Shown here: positions 11,481-63,775 of the stretch, one piece after another
Numbering within the stretch: position 1 is the stretch's first letter
How the letters are laid out: each line of letters begins with the position of its first letter
NCBI RefSeq assembly: GCF_036324505.1
Contig: NC_086360.1
Span: forward strand, 3,121,546 to 3,185,545
DNA: 64,000 bases
Direction of reading: 5' to 3'
Source of the DNA: Eleginops maclovinus
Lineage: Eukaryota; Chordata; Actinopteri; Perciformes; Eleginopidae
Notes under the pieces: generated by a model
What the model saw: only the letters and a program-made list of their open reading frames with translations
The model's database searches: none
What the model was told of the DNA's origin: nothing
Translations under genes and position numbers: made by a program

Positions 11481-11949
11481 CAGGCAAAAAATAAAATGAA
11501 AAAGGACAGGAATACACATTCAGGTATAAGTAGCAGCAGTATTTATGAAATAAAATGAGTGTATCACTGTAGAATAAAGTGTGGTGCACAACAGCAACAT
11601 TTCTGTGTCAGATTCTGCTGTGCCCAGTGTCTTTTCAATTGATCATAAAATCATATATTCATCATGTCTTATACTCTGCTTGCCCTATGCTCAATAGTTA
11701 AATTGTATTTTGTCTATATCGGTGAAACATAACAGCTCCGGAAAAAATGAAGACACCACTCCAATTTTTTCTTAAATCTTTATCTCTACATGTATGGCAG
11801 CCATTCCAGTGTCTGTTGAATTCCAACGCAGAGAAAAAATAGTTTATATAAAACAATTAACAAATACAAAAATCATTTAACTCAAAGTAATACCTATAAA
11901 TATTAAAACAAGAACAAATGATAATACTGAAGTGGTCTCTTAATTTTTT

Positions 11950-12056
11950 CCACGGTTGTAGATTTAGACTATAATTTAATGTATCAGGTCAACACATTTC
12001 ACATAACTGTATTAAGTTAGTTGAAAGCAATAATATTAAGTTGAACCTACAATTTT
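11950..12056. repeat. Family C foldback, partial copy
   Basis: Half of the element seen complete at 20367-20585: TTTAATGTATCAGGTCAACA, then TTGAAAGCAATAATATTAAG. Confidence 0.65.
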
Positions 12057-12500
12057 TCCCTTATTGATAAAGTCAATAAATGAAACAGACAATCAAAAAA
12101 CATTAGTAGAAGTGGAAAGGCAGATCCTATATGAATGGAGTGAAGGCAGATAACTTTAACTTGTGGTTGATTGAACAATAATAGTGCAGGAGGAATCCTT
12201 ATTGTCGGACAGAATGTCTCGGGGCAGCTTGTAGACATTATTAATATCTGGATGTCCCCACTGGGGTCCTTCACAAGTAAGACTTTTCCTTGGTAGCTCT
12301 TGATGAGTATCTCACAGTCCCTGGTCCATGTTGCTTGAATGTTATTCACCTTCCGGAGGTCCCTGGCTGTTTTTGCAATGTACGCGTTCCTTTTTGTCAG
12401 ATGCTCGTTAATGTAGGTACCCGATCCTTTCAGTTTCTTAGCGTCGATCAGTGTACGCACTTTTGTCTTTCTGCTCACAACCAAATGTGAAATCAGTTTT
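12047..12500 (-). pseudogene. LINE ORF1-like fragment
   Basis: The minus-strand frame contains INEHLTKRNAYIAKTARDLR then KVNNIQATWTRDCEILIK, resembling the NEHLT..N..I...AR.L.K..KI..TWT..C.I.IK phrase common in fish LINE ORF1 proteins. The rest of the frame diverges. Judged a relic, not a gene. Confidence 0.45.
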
Positions 12501-13253
12501 TTCAGTGTGGAGGGATTTATGGTTTAATGATGGGAATGTTTAGATAATGTCTGAGAGAATTTATGGGAAGGATGTGATGGAGTGCTAGAGGTGTCCTTGG
12601 TGCGAGCCCTGTTGTCGTGGCACATTCTCGTTGGATGTTTTCAAACTCACACGTACAAATAAAGCTCTGCAGGCGCTGATATCTTCGCCTTCCTTTGGCT
12701 GATTTATTTTCCTTTCCCACAAAGTTATACAAACAAATAAATAAAAACTATAAGTGTAACGTGAGGTCAAAGACTGTCCCGATTCCTTGTTTCTGAGGCT
12801 CAGTCCCACTCCTTCCTTATATAACAGCTGATCACAATAAATCCAAATAATTCTTAGAATATTTAATTTCATACAAGTTCATAAATTGAAAGAATATATT
12901 AAGACCTAAATTAATTAGATAATATTTAATTTATAAATCAACACAAAAAATGGCTGTAACACCTGTTACTCTGTTGCTACTATTTGAGATTGATTTGTAT
13001 TTTGACTTCATTAACTAGAACAAAAGACACCCTTGCTTATGAATCATTTATTTGTTTCTCTTAAGAGGATCTCCACACCCAGAAACTTAGCAATACATTG
13101 TACTTGTTCCTGTACCTTCTGTTCACCCATCTTTTCTGTCTACCTCTCTCAGGCTCTTCCCAGCAGCCTTTGCTCTGACCTCCTAGATTCCCCTGCTGAT
13201 GACGGACTAAAACCTCTCACTGAAACAGCTCCACCAACCCGGACAAGACCGCC

Positions 13254-35877
<22,624 letters not shown>

Positions 35878-36954
35878 GAAGACCAAGCCCTGACCTCACA
35901 CACCTTTAACCCCCTCTGTCCTGCCCAGCCGCTCACCCTGCACCCTTCTAGTCCTAGCTGGTGGACTATAGTGTGTTGTTAGTGGGATTGTTCTGTTGCT
36001 CTGCCTCATCTTCAAGTGACCACAAAGAAACCCCCAGCATCTGTTGTCACTAAGAGATGTGTTTTCTTTCTTTGGCTAAATGTACAAACGGTGAAAGATG
36101 TTTACACCTGTTGCCATTTCTGCGCCTAGTATGCCCCGCAATCCTCAACACACTTCGACCTTTCAAAGTTGGGAGCACTTCCTCAGAGCATCTTTAAGGT
36201 TCAGTTCAGGCAACATTTAACAATATGGTTATTGTTTAATCAGAAAATGGGAACTTCTCACACACTATAAACCTTCTCTTTAATGAACATTAAGTAAGCC
36301 CTGATTGTGGTCTCAAAGGCAATCTCCAATCCAACCCTGACTGTCCTTTCTGCCATGCTGCTATTTCATTGGCAGATGACTGCCTGTGTCTTCATATGTT
36401 TCCTCCACCAGATTACTGATCTGAGGTTTTCATGTTTAGCTACATTTCATGGGACCAAGCTGGAGCCTGCTACTGAAGCTCAGTCCACATTCTGTACACT
36501 GGTCTTTGCACATAACAGAAGTCTCCACAGAGACTATGTGAAGTGTGCTGACAGATGAGTGTGAACACACACTTCCCCTTGTCACATTCCATATGTCCGC
36601 TGCTTTAGAAGAGTTGACTGCTGCACATTTCCAACAGATACGTTTCATTGTAAGGGTCAGTTGGCTGATGAATTGTTACATTTTTGTATCCTGTGTACCG
36701 AGCACAAGCTACAGCTCCGTCAGCATGTAACAACCCCCACTAAACTAACACCACCCTTGGACCTTGCTGTCCAAACATGGGAGCGTAACACCACACCTGC
36801 ACCACCATGTCCCTGTGTCAAGGTGTTGGCACAAGACTCAGGGATGGAATGATTCTAAACAATCCCAGGCGGCTTTCTTCAAACAAAGTGAAGAATATAC
36901 TGTCTGATCTTCTATCGCTTCACTCCCCTAAAACCTTACAAAGAAAACCTCTGT
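35878..36954 (+). other. apba1: Proximal apba1 3' UTR (probable)
   Basis: This sequence follows the apba1 stop with no recognisable repeat and no coding potential. Long 3' UTRs are usual for this gene. The end is not fixed: AATAAA occurs at 39052-39057 and 40849-40854 on the plus strand, and either could be a polyadenylation signal. Confidence 0.55.
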
Positions 36955-37310
36955 GTTGTATAGTGTGATGTATTTTTGTAGGCCGACTCTGAAGTTAGCA
37001 TAGCAAGGGCTCCCTAGAAAGAAAAAAAAATGGGATTTTGCCATTGGATTTCGGATTATAATTTACGTTGACAAACACACGTTTGTGACTCCTACAAGTT
37101 TTCTTCAGCAGGGTAGTCTCCAGATCTTAACACCACTTCTATTATTGTTTAAGCCAAAATGCATCCCAAGAAGTAAAAAGCTAACATAATCCTATAAACG
37201 GACTACATTAAGCAGTCCTATTTATTTAGCCACTTGTTAGCAACCACCACTCTGGACATTCACCAGGGGGGTTTTTACTGACATATTTTATGTCTTTAAA
37301 CAAAACTGGT
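36955..37310 (-). repeat. Family D copy (reverse)
   Basis: GTGATGTATTTTTGTAGGCC, GCCATTGGATTTCGGATTAT, CACTTGTTAGCAACCACCAC and ACATTCACCAGG...TTTTTACTGACATA match the other family D copies. It may lie within the apba1 3' UTR. Confidence 0.65.
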
Positions 37311-40256
37311 AAAAGCAGGCCTCGACACAGTAAAATAATTACCTGACTGATTTCTGGGCTTTACAGCTCATTCTATTGAACACACATAGTACCACGAAAT
37401 GAAGCCTTTATAATTTGGCTTCTATAGAAATGGGATTTATTCATTGCTGGTTGATTAATGTAGTATTAACTAGGTAGTGGAGTCAGCTTTCTGCGTCATG
37501 CCACTGTATGTGGATGCACAAACACTGCATGCTGTACATGTGTATAGTCTGTTTCCATAACATTGTAAAGGGTTTAGTGCATACAAGCCTCTTTAAAGGA
37601 TGTAGCTATAGGCGAGGTTCCAACAGATAAAGACTGGCCCCTACATATGTTTTTCCGCAGCACATTCATCCGCTCAACAACAGTCATGGCATCGTGTCAC
37701 TGCCTTTCACATTCTCCTTCTAACACCGGTCTAATTCAGTAAATCTTCCAGTGGCTTTTTTTCTCTGTGATAAATACTGCTTTTGAAACATCGCTGCAGT
37801 TTTCACATTTAAAGACTTTTTTTGGAGGCTTTATTTCCTTTAGGCCACTGGTTTTTAGCCAAGGTTTTTACTATTACCTGTGTGTTCAGGTGTTTCGTGT
37901 AAGTGACAGCAGCTCAAAGTTTGAATCCCAAAGATCTCTCTGGCGATGAGTGGTATTTGCAGCTGTATTTTTAGATCTCACTTCCGACAAGTTAGTAGTA
38001 CGCAAATATAACCATTTTGCCACAGTTTTATCAGGGTTTGGTCTGCATTCACATTACAAAATTAAAAGGGAAGCAGATCAGAACATATTCAGGCTGCTTA
38101 ACAAAAGAAATATAAGACTAATAACGAGAAATACAATCCTCTTTCAGGTAAGGCCTGATTAATTTGAGGGAGAGAAGGCCTCCAACACTATTTTGAGAAT
38201 TAACAGTAAGATTAAGCCTTTATTGAATTTCTTTCTGTTAATATAATAATGCCAGAGAGACATTTACCACCATCATATCAGCAAAGACGTCCCATATACA
38301 GCGTTCTGTATGTAGCACTGTTCAATAACCAAATTTGTGTTTGTCAATTTTTATTATGAGTCTAACAGTGAAACGTGACATTTTTTATTTGCTTTTATGG
38401 GAAGAAAGAGTAGCAGGAGCGGGCATTTAACAGGATGGGGAGACATATTATCAGGATTATTAGCATATTTTCAGTTATGATTACCTATAACGCAGCAGAT
38501 CCCTGAAGTTCTAACTGAAATGAGATTGTGTTATGACGTGCGGTAGGTGCTCTGACTTTCCGGAAGGAGTACAGACTTTCTCTTCCTGCACTGCAGACTC
38601 TTCCGTATCCAAAGTGCAATGTTTTATTTTGTTAACTAGAAATATGATTCTTTTGGTCACATTTTTCTTATTTAAATGTTCTTTGTTACTTTTATGTTGT
38701 ATTAATACACAAGATTACACTGTACCTTAGCTTTTTTTGTGGTGCTTCTTATAAGACCTCATGTACACTGACAACATCGCTGTACCCTTAAATGACTCAA
38801 CTGGTGTTTATCCCATTTACTACATAATACACATTTGTTGTATTACTGTAATACAACCATCTCTGTAAAAGTAGCTCGCAAAAAAATGTCGATTTTAAAT
38901 CACTGGAAATCAGTGTCCGCCTCCTAAAGCTAGAAATTAAAACAAAGGTTCTGCTGTGGAACGTGGTTGACGGGCATATAGGTAAAAGGTTAAATATAGA
39001 CCTACTGGCATGTAGTTTCAAAATGATCTTCACTATGAAGTTAATTTGAATAATAAAGGTGCTGATATCACATGAGACAAGGTAACACCAAGTGAGGACG
39101 TCTTTCTTGCCGGTGTTCTGGGTAAAATATATTAGTCTTAAGTGGTGAGAAGGATTTGTGTTACAACTTAAACACCTTTAAAACAGGTTTACTCACAGAA
39201 GATGTTCTCTACTTCCTTTTTTAATGTTCCAGGAGGTAATAAACTAAAAGGATAATGAACCCTAACAATAAGTCAATCTCAGTCTGCGGCTCACATAAAG
39301 CAGATTCAGAAACACTGCTTTTTTTCACACTGCCTTTGATGCCACTTATTTAACACGATGATTGTCATTGGCTACGAATGTTCATGCGGCTCAGGTTCTG
39401 CACATGTATTATAATCACAACACATTGAGTGTCAAAAAAGCTTTAAAAACGATTTAAAAAGGGAACATTTTTTATGGTAAAATTGAAAGAAATGGTTCAT
39501 GTTATTGCAGCCTCATACAATGCCGCAGAGCCATTGTGCTTCATGTAAAATAACTAAATTCAAAAAGGGAATAGCGCGTAACATATCATTTTTATTTATT
39601 TATAAGATACAAATCAAATTTCGGAATCATTTTCTATTTAATTCTCAAATTGTATTTTAAAGGGTTCCTTTAAACCGAACTGACCCCCTTGTCCTTTAAA
39701 ATGGAGCACACCATTATTGTTTTCTCTCTCCAGTCAATATTAAGGTTTTACAGGAGGGAACTAATGGTGTACACTAAGGTTTACTAAGGAGGTTAAAACT
39801 AATATTCCGAGTGATAAACAACTCGGAAACTTTTAAAAGGCCAGTCAATTTGGGCTTTCAATTTTTGGGGGGGAATCAGTGTAGACGTTTTTCTCGTCAT
39901 CCTAAAGCACTAGAACTGAACACCTACTCCTCTGCATCTCTGGGAATGTACCTGACTACACCAGCCCAACTTTGTTGCTTTGAACAGCTTTATTTCCTCT
40001 GTTGGACGACGAGAACAGGACTTGTTCTCCTGTTTACATCCCTCTGAGTTTAAGGCTCGACCACATGTACCCCACTGTATATTCCAACTTTAAAACCCAC
40101 TGCTTATTCCATATGTCTGACCTCATTGATGAAGCTCATCTTGGCCTTACTTCTACTACTGGACTCTTTATGATGGTAAAACTGACCATGAAGAGGAATA
40201 GGGGCAAGGGCAGCCATTTCTGGACTTACAGAGATTAAGCTGTACTGTTCTTACTT

Positions 40257-40291
<35 letters not shown>

Positions 40292-41422
40292 TGTGATTTA
40301 AACCAATGTACTCCATGTTCAAACAAAAACCAGCTGGATATATATAATACACATATAAAGTAAATATAGAAAACTATGTAAAGGTATATACTTCTAATGG
40401 TTTTGTGTGTTTGGGTTGGCTTAAAGGTAAGCTTCATTAGAGAGCAATTTGAACGGGCTTCTCATGTCAACGGAATGTAGGAAACTGATTATGTTAAAAG
40501 ACATAAAGCTAGAGCACAAGATAAAGTAAGGTGTGAGTGATATTTTCCCTCCATGGACTGTCAGGCTAGCGTGACACGATGTAGCTAACAGAAGAAACAA
40601 GCACTTGAAGCTAGCGCAGGCAGCAGGGTTGGCTAACAAGTATTTTTAAGTGCACTCATTTTGAATGTAACTGAAACGTTGACTCTCAATGTGTCTGAAG
40701 ATTTAAAAAATATAAATACAAGAACAACACCATTTCTGTAAAGCAGCAGCAATGTTTTATTTATTTGCTAGCTTTTTTCTGTGATGTTCTAGCTAATGGA
40801 GCTACATTCCTGTACCAGAGCCAGAATGTTTGTAACAGTATTTACAACAATAAATGACTTGCAGAAGCACTTTGGCCTGGACTGAAATATCATTTAGCCC
40901 TGCATGAACACATGTGAGTATATATTTCTATTCTTAGTTATTTTCTTGTAAAAAGTGTCATTCTTACTTTAGCATGTTGGTGTGTGGTTCCCTCAACAGG
41001 GCTAGTGAGTATAGTCTTATGGGATGGTATAGCTGTACATTGATGGAAACAATTGCCATTTTTCAGTCATAAAACATTCTTTCAAAAGGAATTTCTGTTG
41101 AGCTTCAGGAAACGTTGTGTTTATGCTGATATTTACCAAAATGCATCCAAAACTGACCTCCATCCCCTTAAAAAAGCATATATTTGATCTTGGATGTACC
41201 AACACTACTGATCATTGTCATGTATAGCTCGTTAAAATGGCCTCCGCTCAATATTAGAAGACATATTCATTGGCTGCATCTCATTTAAATGTATACATCA
41301 AAACTATCTGCATTATATTCAACAGTTATTAGTACCGCAGTCCTCCACATAATATTTGAGGCACTCACACAATATTTCTATTCCACTCCCTTGGTATCCA
41401 AAACAGCAGGTAAAAGCCCATT
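37311..41422. other. Distal apba1 3' UTR or intergenic DNA
   Basis: No gene recognised. AATAAA at 39052 and 40849. A (GT)n microsatellite at 40260-40289. The open frames are short and featureless. Confidence 0.4.
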
Positions 41423-41426
41423 TAAA

Positions 41427-42055
41427 GGTCATGTATTATACTGTATTTCAACAATACATTATAGGTCTCAGATATATACAGAACATGTCTCTGAAGTTTT
41501 TTGCTCAAAATACCAAACAGATCATGAATTATAGCATCCCATAAACCCCTCTGTTTCAGCCCTGTTCCAAAAGTGCTGATTCTGTGTCTGTAGCTTTGAA
41601 TGCTAATGAGATGCTGCTGGCCACGCCCTTTTGCCTCTGCCCCCAACCCGAGCAGCTCCATGGTAAGGTGAGCACTGCAGAAGAGAAGAGTTTCACAATG
41701 TCCACCGGCAGAAACTCAGAGGTGCCGGATTTTTGCAGCCTGAAACAGCAAGATGTCTAAAAAGCGGCAGCCTAAAATACAGACACACAGAGGTGCTGCG
41801 GGAGGGGATTCAGGTAAGAGGGTGGGCAGGGGCTTACCAGATGGTTTGTTGCTAATGCCGTACAACCCACAAATGACGTCAAAGATGAACCTTACATCAC
41901 GTATGAACCAAACCTAGTTCGCCAATTTCTAGCGTCTTTCATATCAGGAAGGAAAGAGACACAACCTTTTATGATGAAACTTTCTGAGTCACACATGGGA
42001 GACATGTTTATGTATGAAACACATTAAAAAGTGCATTTTGCATAATAGGGGTCAT
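41427..42055. mobile_element. Family B MITE, second copy with TTAA duplication
   Basis: Ends AGGTCATGTATTATAC and GCATAATAGGGGTCAT, flanked by TTAA at 41423-41426 and 42056-42059. Internal sequence (CATCCCATAAACCCCTCTGT, TTCCAAAAGTGCTGATTCTG, TGCTGCTGGCCACGCC) matches 16086-16163. Confidence 0.82.
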
Positions 42056-42059
42056 TTAA

Positions 42060-44800
42060 GTTTAAAGCTCCTTCAGATTGGAATCCTTTGCCACCAAATA
42101 TACAAAGTGTAAATTATTTTCAAATGCTTGAAAATGATTTGTTGCTTTTCTGCTGTTAACTGTACATGCTAAGTACAAAAACTAAGTTTATATTTATTTA
42201 TTTGTGTATTGCTAGGGAAATTAATTTATTCATGGCCTTTCTGCGGCCATACAGTGGTTATGTCCAGTTTGTATCGTTAGTTTTTGAGTTCTGTTTGTTG
42301 TAGTCTCGTCTGTGGATGTATTGTGTGCTTGTTACCGTCTTGCTGTTGGTACTAGGCCTATATGTTAGGACCCCCTTTAAAACAAAACGGTTCATCTCAA
42401 GAGGTTTATCCTAAATGAATAAATTATTTGGAATTCAGGTCAGTCAATCATAAAATTCTAGCAGACATCTGCAGTTCTATGACTCCTTAAGCACCATTAT
42501 CAGATCAAAATGTGAAGCAATACTTCTGTTTATGACCGTAACTCGAGAAGCAAGCAAGAAAGATGAAGAGACCATGGGGAACTGCAAAAGAGAAGTATTC
42601 ACGCTAAACTGTATCACCATTGTTTGTGAATGTAAGTTAAAAGAGAAATTTGTGTGCGGATGTGGTGATGGTAAATGTAGTTTATTGAAGCTATTTATTT
42701 TTCAGAGCGTGCTATATTGACAGAGGAATCAGAGTTTCTTCTGTAAAATCTGTTATACTTCCTGCATCGAGCGCCATCATCTTCCATGACTGGCATAGTT
42801 GGTGATGAGGAAGACCTCCAGGCTGTTTTAACCCTTATGTTGTGTTCAAATCTCCTGTGACCGATTTCAAGTTAAAATTACTACCTTCTAGTTTTTTTTT
42901 TCTGAAGTAGTCTTCATGATATCCTCTACAACAACTTGATAAACATTACAAAACTGAATTTTAGTCAAGTCTGAAGGTCTCCCACAAAAAAAGTGTGTAA
43001 TTTGGTGTTCTTCTGACTTTAGACACCCCATCCCCACCCCCTTCCTACACTGTAACAATCATTTTCTAATATAACTCTATTATAGTCAGATAACATACAA
43101 TTCCACTGTTTCACCATAGGGAATTTAATGAGTGAATATAATCACATTCTTTATTTTCAAAATATGTGGTTTAACGTGTTGTGGGGCCATAAATACAAAT
43201 TACAACAGGATTGTATGGTTATGAACGCATAATAAGTTAGTTATGATACAGTAAAAACAATATTGGATCATAGTCATTATTTTTGATTGTTTTGGACTGA
43301 GTTAAATCATGGGTCAAATCAACCCGCGAAGACCAACAACGGAAACAGCTTTCGAACACAACATAAAGAGTTCAAAAATATGAGAGCACAGGATGTTATG
43401 TTTAAGGATACATTTCATTGTGGAGGAAAACTAGCGGCAGCTGCGGAGAGAGACCGGGTCACTATGCATGAACACTTTCCTCCTCACTCGTACAAAGCTG
43501 TGCTGAAGGCCTTCTTCAGAAATGTTCTAGGATTCAGGCTACTTCTGTCTCCATGGTCGTGGCTTCAACCATAGTCCCTGCAACAGCCATAGCTATAAGC
43601 AGCAGGCTCATCCTCAGCACAGAGCTCAGGTAGCTCCTGTTGTTGTTCCCTGCTGAAACTGAGGAATGTGTTGCAAGCGAACTGAAAAATGATAACAAGC
43701 TAAATTGATACAACAAAAAGTGGTTTAGAAAAAAAAAGCAATTCCACCATGATCTCTTGGGGACTTTATAGAATCAGGACCATGTTAATAAAGTTTAATA
43801 TACAATGATCTCTATGTGCACATGTTCATAAAATGCATGACAACAGCTGAAATGTCCAGTCAGTAAAAGGCACACACATAGAAAAACACCATGGCTTCCT
43901 GTATGCATATAGAAGGTGTACTGTACTGAGGGTACTGATAAAACAGGTGTCATTTATTGGCTCAAGCCTCGTTCCTCCGTCAGCTAAAACTGCAGGAACA
44001 TACTGACTTTGGCCTGACCTCCATCATAATCCCGCTGAGCACTGACCTAGCTTGACAGCTTGCCCTTGTGGTGTGCCAAAAACTTCACATAAACCATTCA
44101 GAGAAGGTGGGCAGTGTCCTCAGAACTCCTCTCCCCACAGATGCACCACGAGCGAAATGGGAAAACTCCGCTTCAAAGATAAAAACATCAGTGCAGTCCA
44201 ATGACATGGAGAATATAAGAATTAGTAGGAGAGCTAAATGAATCCACAAACGTTTGTATTTCCAATGTGCAATGTTTTATCTAACTCTGCTTGCCAATAA
44301 ATAAGACAACGTCTGTGTTCAAGGTAATTAAACGACAGGGACAGACAGTCATTGTAAACACAGTTATCTTTGCCATCATAAGCTTCACATGAGTTCCCAC
44401 ACTTCATTGTTTTCAGAACTTAGTCAATTCATTGCATTGGAACTGCCACAATTCACTTGCAAAGCCTGGATTTGAGGAACCTGCACAAGCAGCTTTGCCG
44501 CTACACTGGCTGCTACCGGGAACACTTTATTAAATGGTTTATCACTTTAAAATACTTTTTTAAACTGGGACCGAGGGTCCCTGGTCTATAGCCTTTTATA
44601 ATTATAGTACAGTGTATAATTAAGTATTCAAATAGTTTTATAATTATTATCTGTTATCACCACTTTGTTGTATTTTCAAATTATAGTAAAAAAATTAAAC
44701 ATTTACAAAGGTTTGTGTCAATTCTGAAATATTAGTAAATATCACTAGAATATCTGAAATGTTTAGCATAGAAAACAACATATTATATATGGTGAATAGT
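42060..44800. other. Intergenic DNA between the convergent genes
   Basis: AT-rich. No conserved frame, RNA gene or clear repeat. TTTATT at 44526-44531 could be an entrep1 polyadenylation signal on minus. Confidence 0.35.
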
Positions 44801-44802
44801 AT

Positions 44803-45016
44803 ACACTGAAAAACTGAATTGTTGACTTCAATAAAATGTATTATGTCAACAGATTCCACATAACTGTATTCAGTCTGTAGAAGCAAAACAATTAAGTTGA
44901 ACCTAATATTTTTTAAACTATATATTATGGTTTTCAATTAATGTAATACAGTTATGTGTAATTTGTTTACATAATACATTTAATTAAAGTCAACATTTCA
45001 GTTTTTTCAGTGTAGC
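44803..45016. mobile_element. Family C foldback MITE with TA borders
   Basis: TACACTGAAAAACTGAA at the left and TTCAGTTTTTTCAGTGTA at the right; TA borders fit Tc1/mariner target choice. The inner arms are complementary (AATGTATTATGTCAACAGAT against GTTTACATAATACATTTAAT). No ORF. It may lie in the entrep1 3' UTR or flank. Confidence 0.8.
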
Positions 45017-45111
45017 TGTTGTGAGTTGAGTGGAACAATTGCAAAATGATAACTACTCTGGATGCTAAAGTACAGTAGAGCAAAGCAACTTTAAAAAAAA
45101 GATTTAAATGA

Positions 45112-45112
<1 letters not shown>

Positions 45113-45182
<70 letters not shown>

Positions 45183-45224
45183 CACACACAGGCACATACA
45201 GGCACACAGGCACACACACACACC
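45113..45224. repeat. (CA)n microsatellite just 3' of the entrep1 stop
   Basis: About 110 bp of CA with GGCACACA interruptions, beginning some 110 bp downstream of the entrep1 stop. In the transcript it would be a UG repeat in the 3' UTR. Confidence 0.95.
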
Positions 45225-45335
45225 TGCAGATCCTCCTCAGTGGTTGTACTAGAACAGTTTCCTCTCAGAGTTCAGCAACAGATTACGCAGCATCTAGCTG
45301 TGTTGCCACATATTTGAATACATTTGGTTTCCCCT

Positions 45336-61087
<15,752 letters not shown>

Positions 61088-61260
61088 ACTAAGCCTCGAG
61101 AAAAATGCAGAAGGGCTCGGAGCTCTAGTCCTCCACAGAAGCGATGTTTCTCGGGCTAAAGGGTGGATCCTCGCTGAGCTCAGTGGAGCTGCCCGCCGCG
61201 CCTGCCATGATGGTGTCCAGTTTTAAATAACATGCGCATGGAGCTGCAGCTTGGATTGAC
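61088..61260 (-). promoter_or_regulatory. entrep1: CpG-rich 5' flank of entrep1 (probable promoter/5' UTR)
   Basis: GC- and CpG-rich DNA continues from coding exon 1 to about 61230 and then drops sharply to AT-rich sequence, as in a CpG-island promoter. No TATA box is evident. The transcription start is not determined. Confidence 0.45.
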
Positions 61261-62933
61261 TTTCACATATTTTGGCAGCGGGTTGAGAAAAGTGAGGACG
61301 GGGGAGGGGCATAGCAGCCATGTGTAACATGTAAACAGGCAGGGTCTTCTTGAAACCTTCAGAATATACCACCCCGAAATGAAATGGACACTTGAAGCCT
61401 TAGATTGCACCACAGACATTACAGTACATTTGTTCACCAAGCAAGGAGGGGTACTGGATCAGGGCCGTGTGCAAACTTGTGAAGAGCACGGGCTTGAATA
61501 GAAAAAGGGCACCCTATCTTCCACCACATTCTACACACTCCTCTCATTTTATTTTACATATCAGAATCAGAATTATTTTATTTGTTCCACAGCGTTACAG
61601 CAAAGTGATAAAAAAGGCAAATAATAATAAAGAGGAGCTAACATGTTAAATAAATAGAAAAAAGCACTGAAATAAATACAAATAAGTACTCACCCATCGC
61701 TAAAAACCGGTAGCAATTAAATAGCTAAATAAATTGCATACTAAGTCATGACATCACAGTTTATATCGCTGCTTTTCTCAGCAATGCCAGTGTGAATATC
61801 ACTCACAACAACAATAGTGGACTGCGTTGCAGCTGTGCTCAAGTTGCTCTTATTCCTGTGAAGCCATGTTCTTCAGATTGAGGTGGTTAATGTTTTTGCC
61901 ACTAGGGTTCAGCAACTGGAAAGCTGCTGGAAAGTTGTGATTAACGGTCTGACTGTTGCACAAGTAACGTCCCCTGATGCATATTTCCAAGATATTTATT
62001 TATTTTACAGATTGAACTGACAAAGATGGACAACATAGCACAATAAATGAAGTTTATCTTGTATTACATGTACAATGTAAGCCTGGCCACCAAAGCAAGT
62101 CTGATAATGAGGCAACAGCTTACAAAATCATTAGACATTATATACAACTCTTTGTCATGGAACACTACCTGGTTATAAACATGTGACATTTTAGTTATTT
62201 ACCATTAATGCCTTGAGTGAGTATGTGGTTTTTGTTATCATTGTGGCATTAGCCGTTTTCTTCTGATGGTCAGATATAAAAACTTGAGCCAATTACAGCT
62301 TATTGCTGGTGTGAAAAACGGCCAATGACAGCAAACGGGTGCTCATTAAAAGTATGGTGAGTATAAACAATACGTCACACATATAGCTGGTTAACGTGAT
62401 GTTAATAAAGAATGCGACAACATACACATACTTTATTTATATATTTGTAAGTGTGTGTGTTTTAGAAACTTTGGGTTCTTGCTGTCACAACGTTGTGGAA
62501 ACACAAAGAAGTACTTTCATTCATTTCAAAGTTGTATAATTCATACTAATGACTCAGGTAGTTATGAAATCCCTTGTTGTGAAAATGATCACAGTCCATG
62601 CACTACTCGTGGTTAAGAGTTTTTGTTTTATTTGGTGTTTTAAGGTGAAAACATGGAAAAACTCAGTATACACAGTCCAATCATTCTTCTCATTCTCTCT
62701 GTTTCATTTACAGTATTACCCTCTGCCATGACCCTCTACATACACTATACTCCATGAGTTCAGTGCCGGTGCATTGTGAGGGACGTCACTCATTAGCACT
62801 TCGGACGGTAAGCACTTGGCAGCTCATGTTTGGAGCTGAACAGTGATCTGAGATATACAATCAATCATATTTGAAACATGTGGGACACCATTCATTCATA
62901 CTGATGGTGGAGCCCAAATAAAACTGCCTCCAC
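61261..62933. other. Upstream of entrep1, no gene recognised
   Basis: A LINE/SINE tail at 61560-61605 (ATCAGAATCAGAATTATTTT). The rest is AT-rich without features. Confidence 0.4.
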
Positions 62934-62945
62934 CACACACACACG

Positions 62946-63024
<79 letters not shown>
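62934..63024. repeat. (CA)n microsatellite with a (CG) core
   Basis: ACACACACGCGCGCGCGCAC followed by about 75 bp of AC. Alternating purine-pyrimidine with CG steps favours Z-DNA. Confidence 0.97.
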
Positions 63025-63025
<1 letters not shown>

Positions 63026-63344
63026 ATGTGTGGCTTCAGAAGTCCTCTATCACAGATGTCCTTCTGGCTGAAGACCTCTGTGGATGACTGTTCAATCAAC
63101 AGGGCCAGCTCATTATCCTGTCCTTGCTGCTTTCCCTGTCTGATAGGCTTGTGCAGGTAAATGTCTGCTGGCACACAGGAAGTCATATCATCTGCAGTTT
63201 TGTTTTGGACAAATAAAAGAAGATGCCTTCAGACAGGGTTGGATTCCCTCCCCAGTGATGATATATTTTTTGTCAGAACCAGGGAGAGAGCAACGGAAGG
63301 GCTCCCCCGACAAAAAGTAATGAGATTTTTATTCAGCTTTTGGA

Positions 63345-63775
63345 ATATTGCAGAAAATAAGATCTGTGGCTAACCCACATTTGTTCAGCAGGACAATCTC
63401 CACATGTTACAATTTCTTTATGATTTTTGAATCACAAATGCAATCGGCAGAAGTAAACAGCTATCACTAGACTATAAATAAACTACATCACGGTCACATG
63501 GCTGCAAGTCACCCCCGCTAAGCTAAAGGCGGCTGATGTTTGACGTGATGACGTTTAGTCACTTGTTAGCAACCGCCGTTTTAAACACACATAAAAGCTT
63601 CGAAGATTTACCAGTGGGGTATTTACTGATGTATTTTATGTGGGAGAACAAAACATGAACATTTCTTAAGCATTAATGCTCCAAAAAATGTTGATTTTGA
63701 GACGAGGGAACCTGGAGTGTGAACCTAATTTCCTGGTTTTAGGACTCATTCCTGCACCACTTTATTCAGGCTTCA
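63345..63775 (-). repeat. Family D copy (reverse)
   Basis: ATCTGTGGCTAACCCACATT, AGCTAAAGGCGGCTGATGTT, ACCAGTGGGGTATTTACTGA and TTTTAGGACTCATTCCTGCA (the reverse of the family start). It is intact across the point where the 1285 copy is interrupted. Confidence 0.7.
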
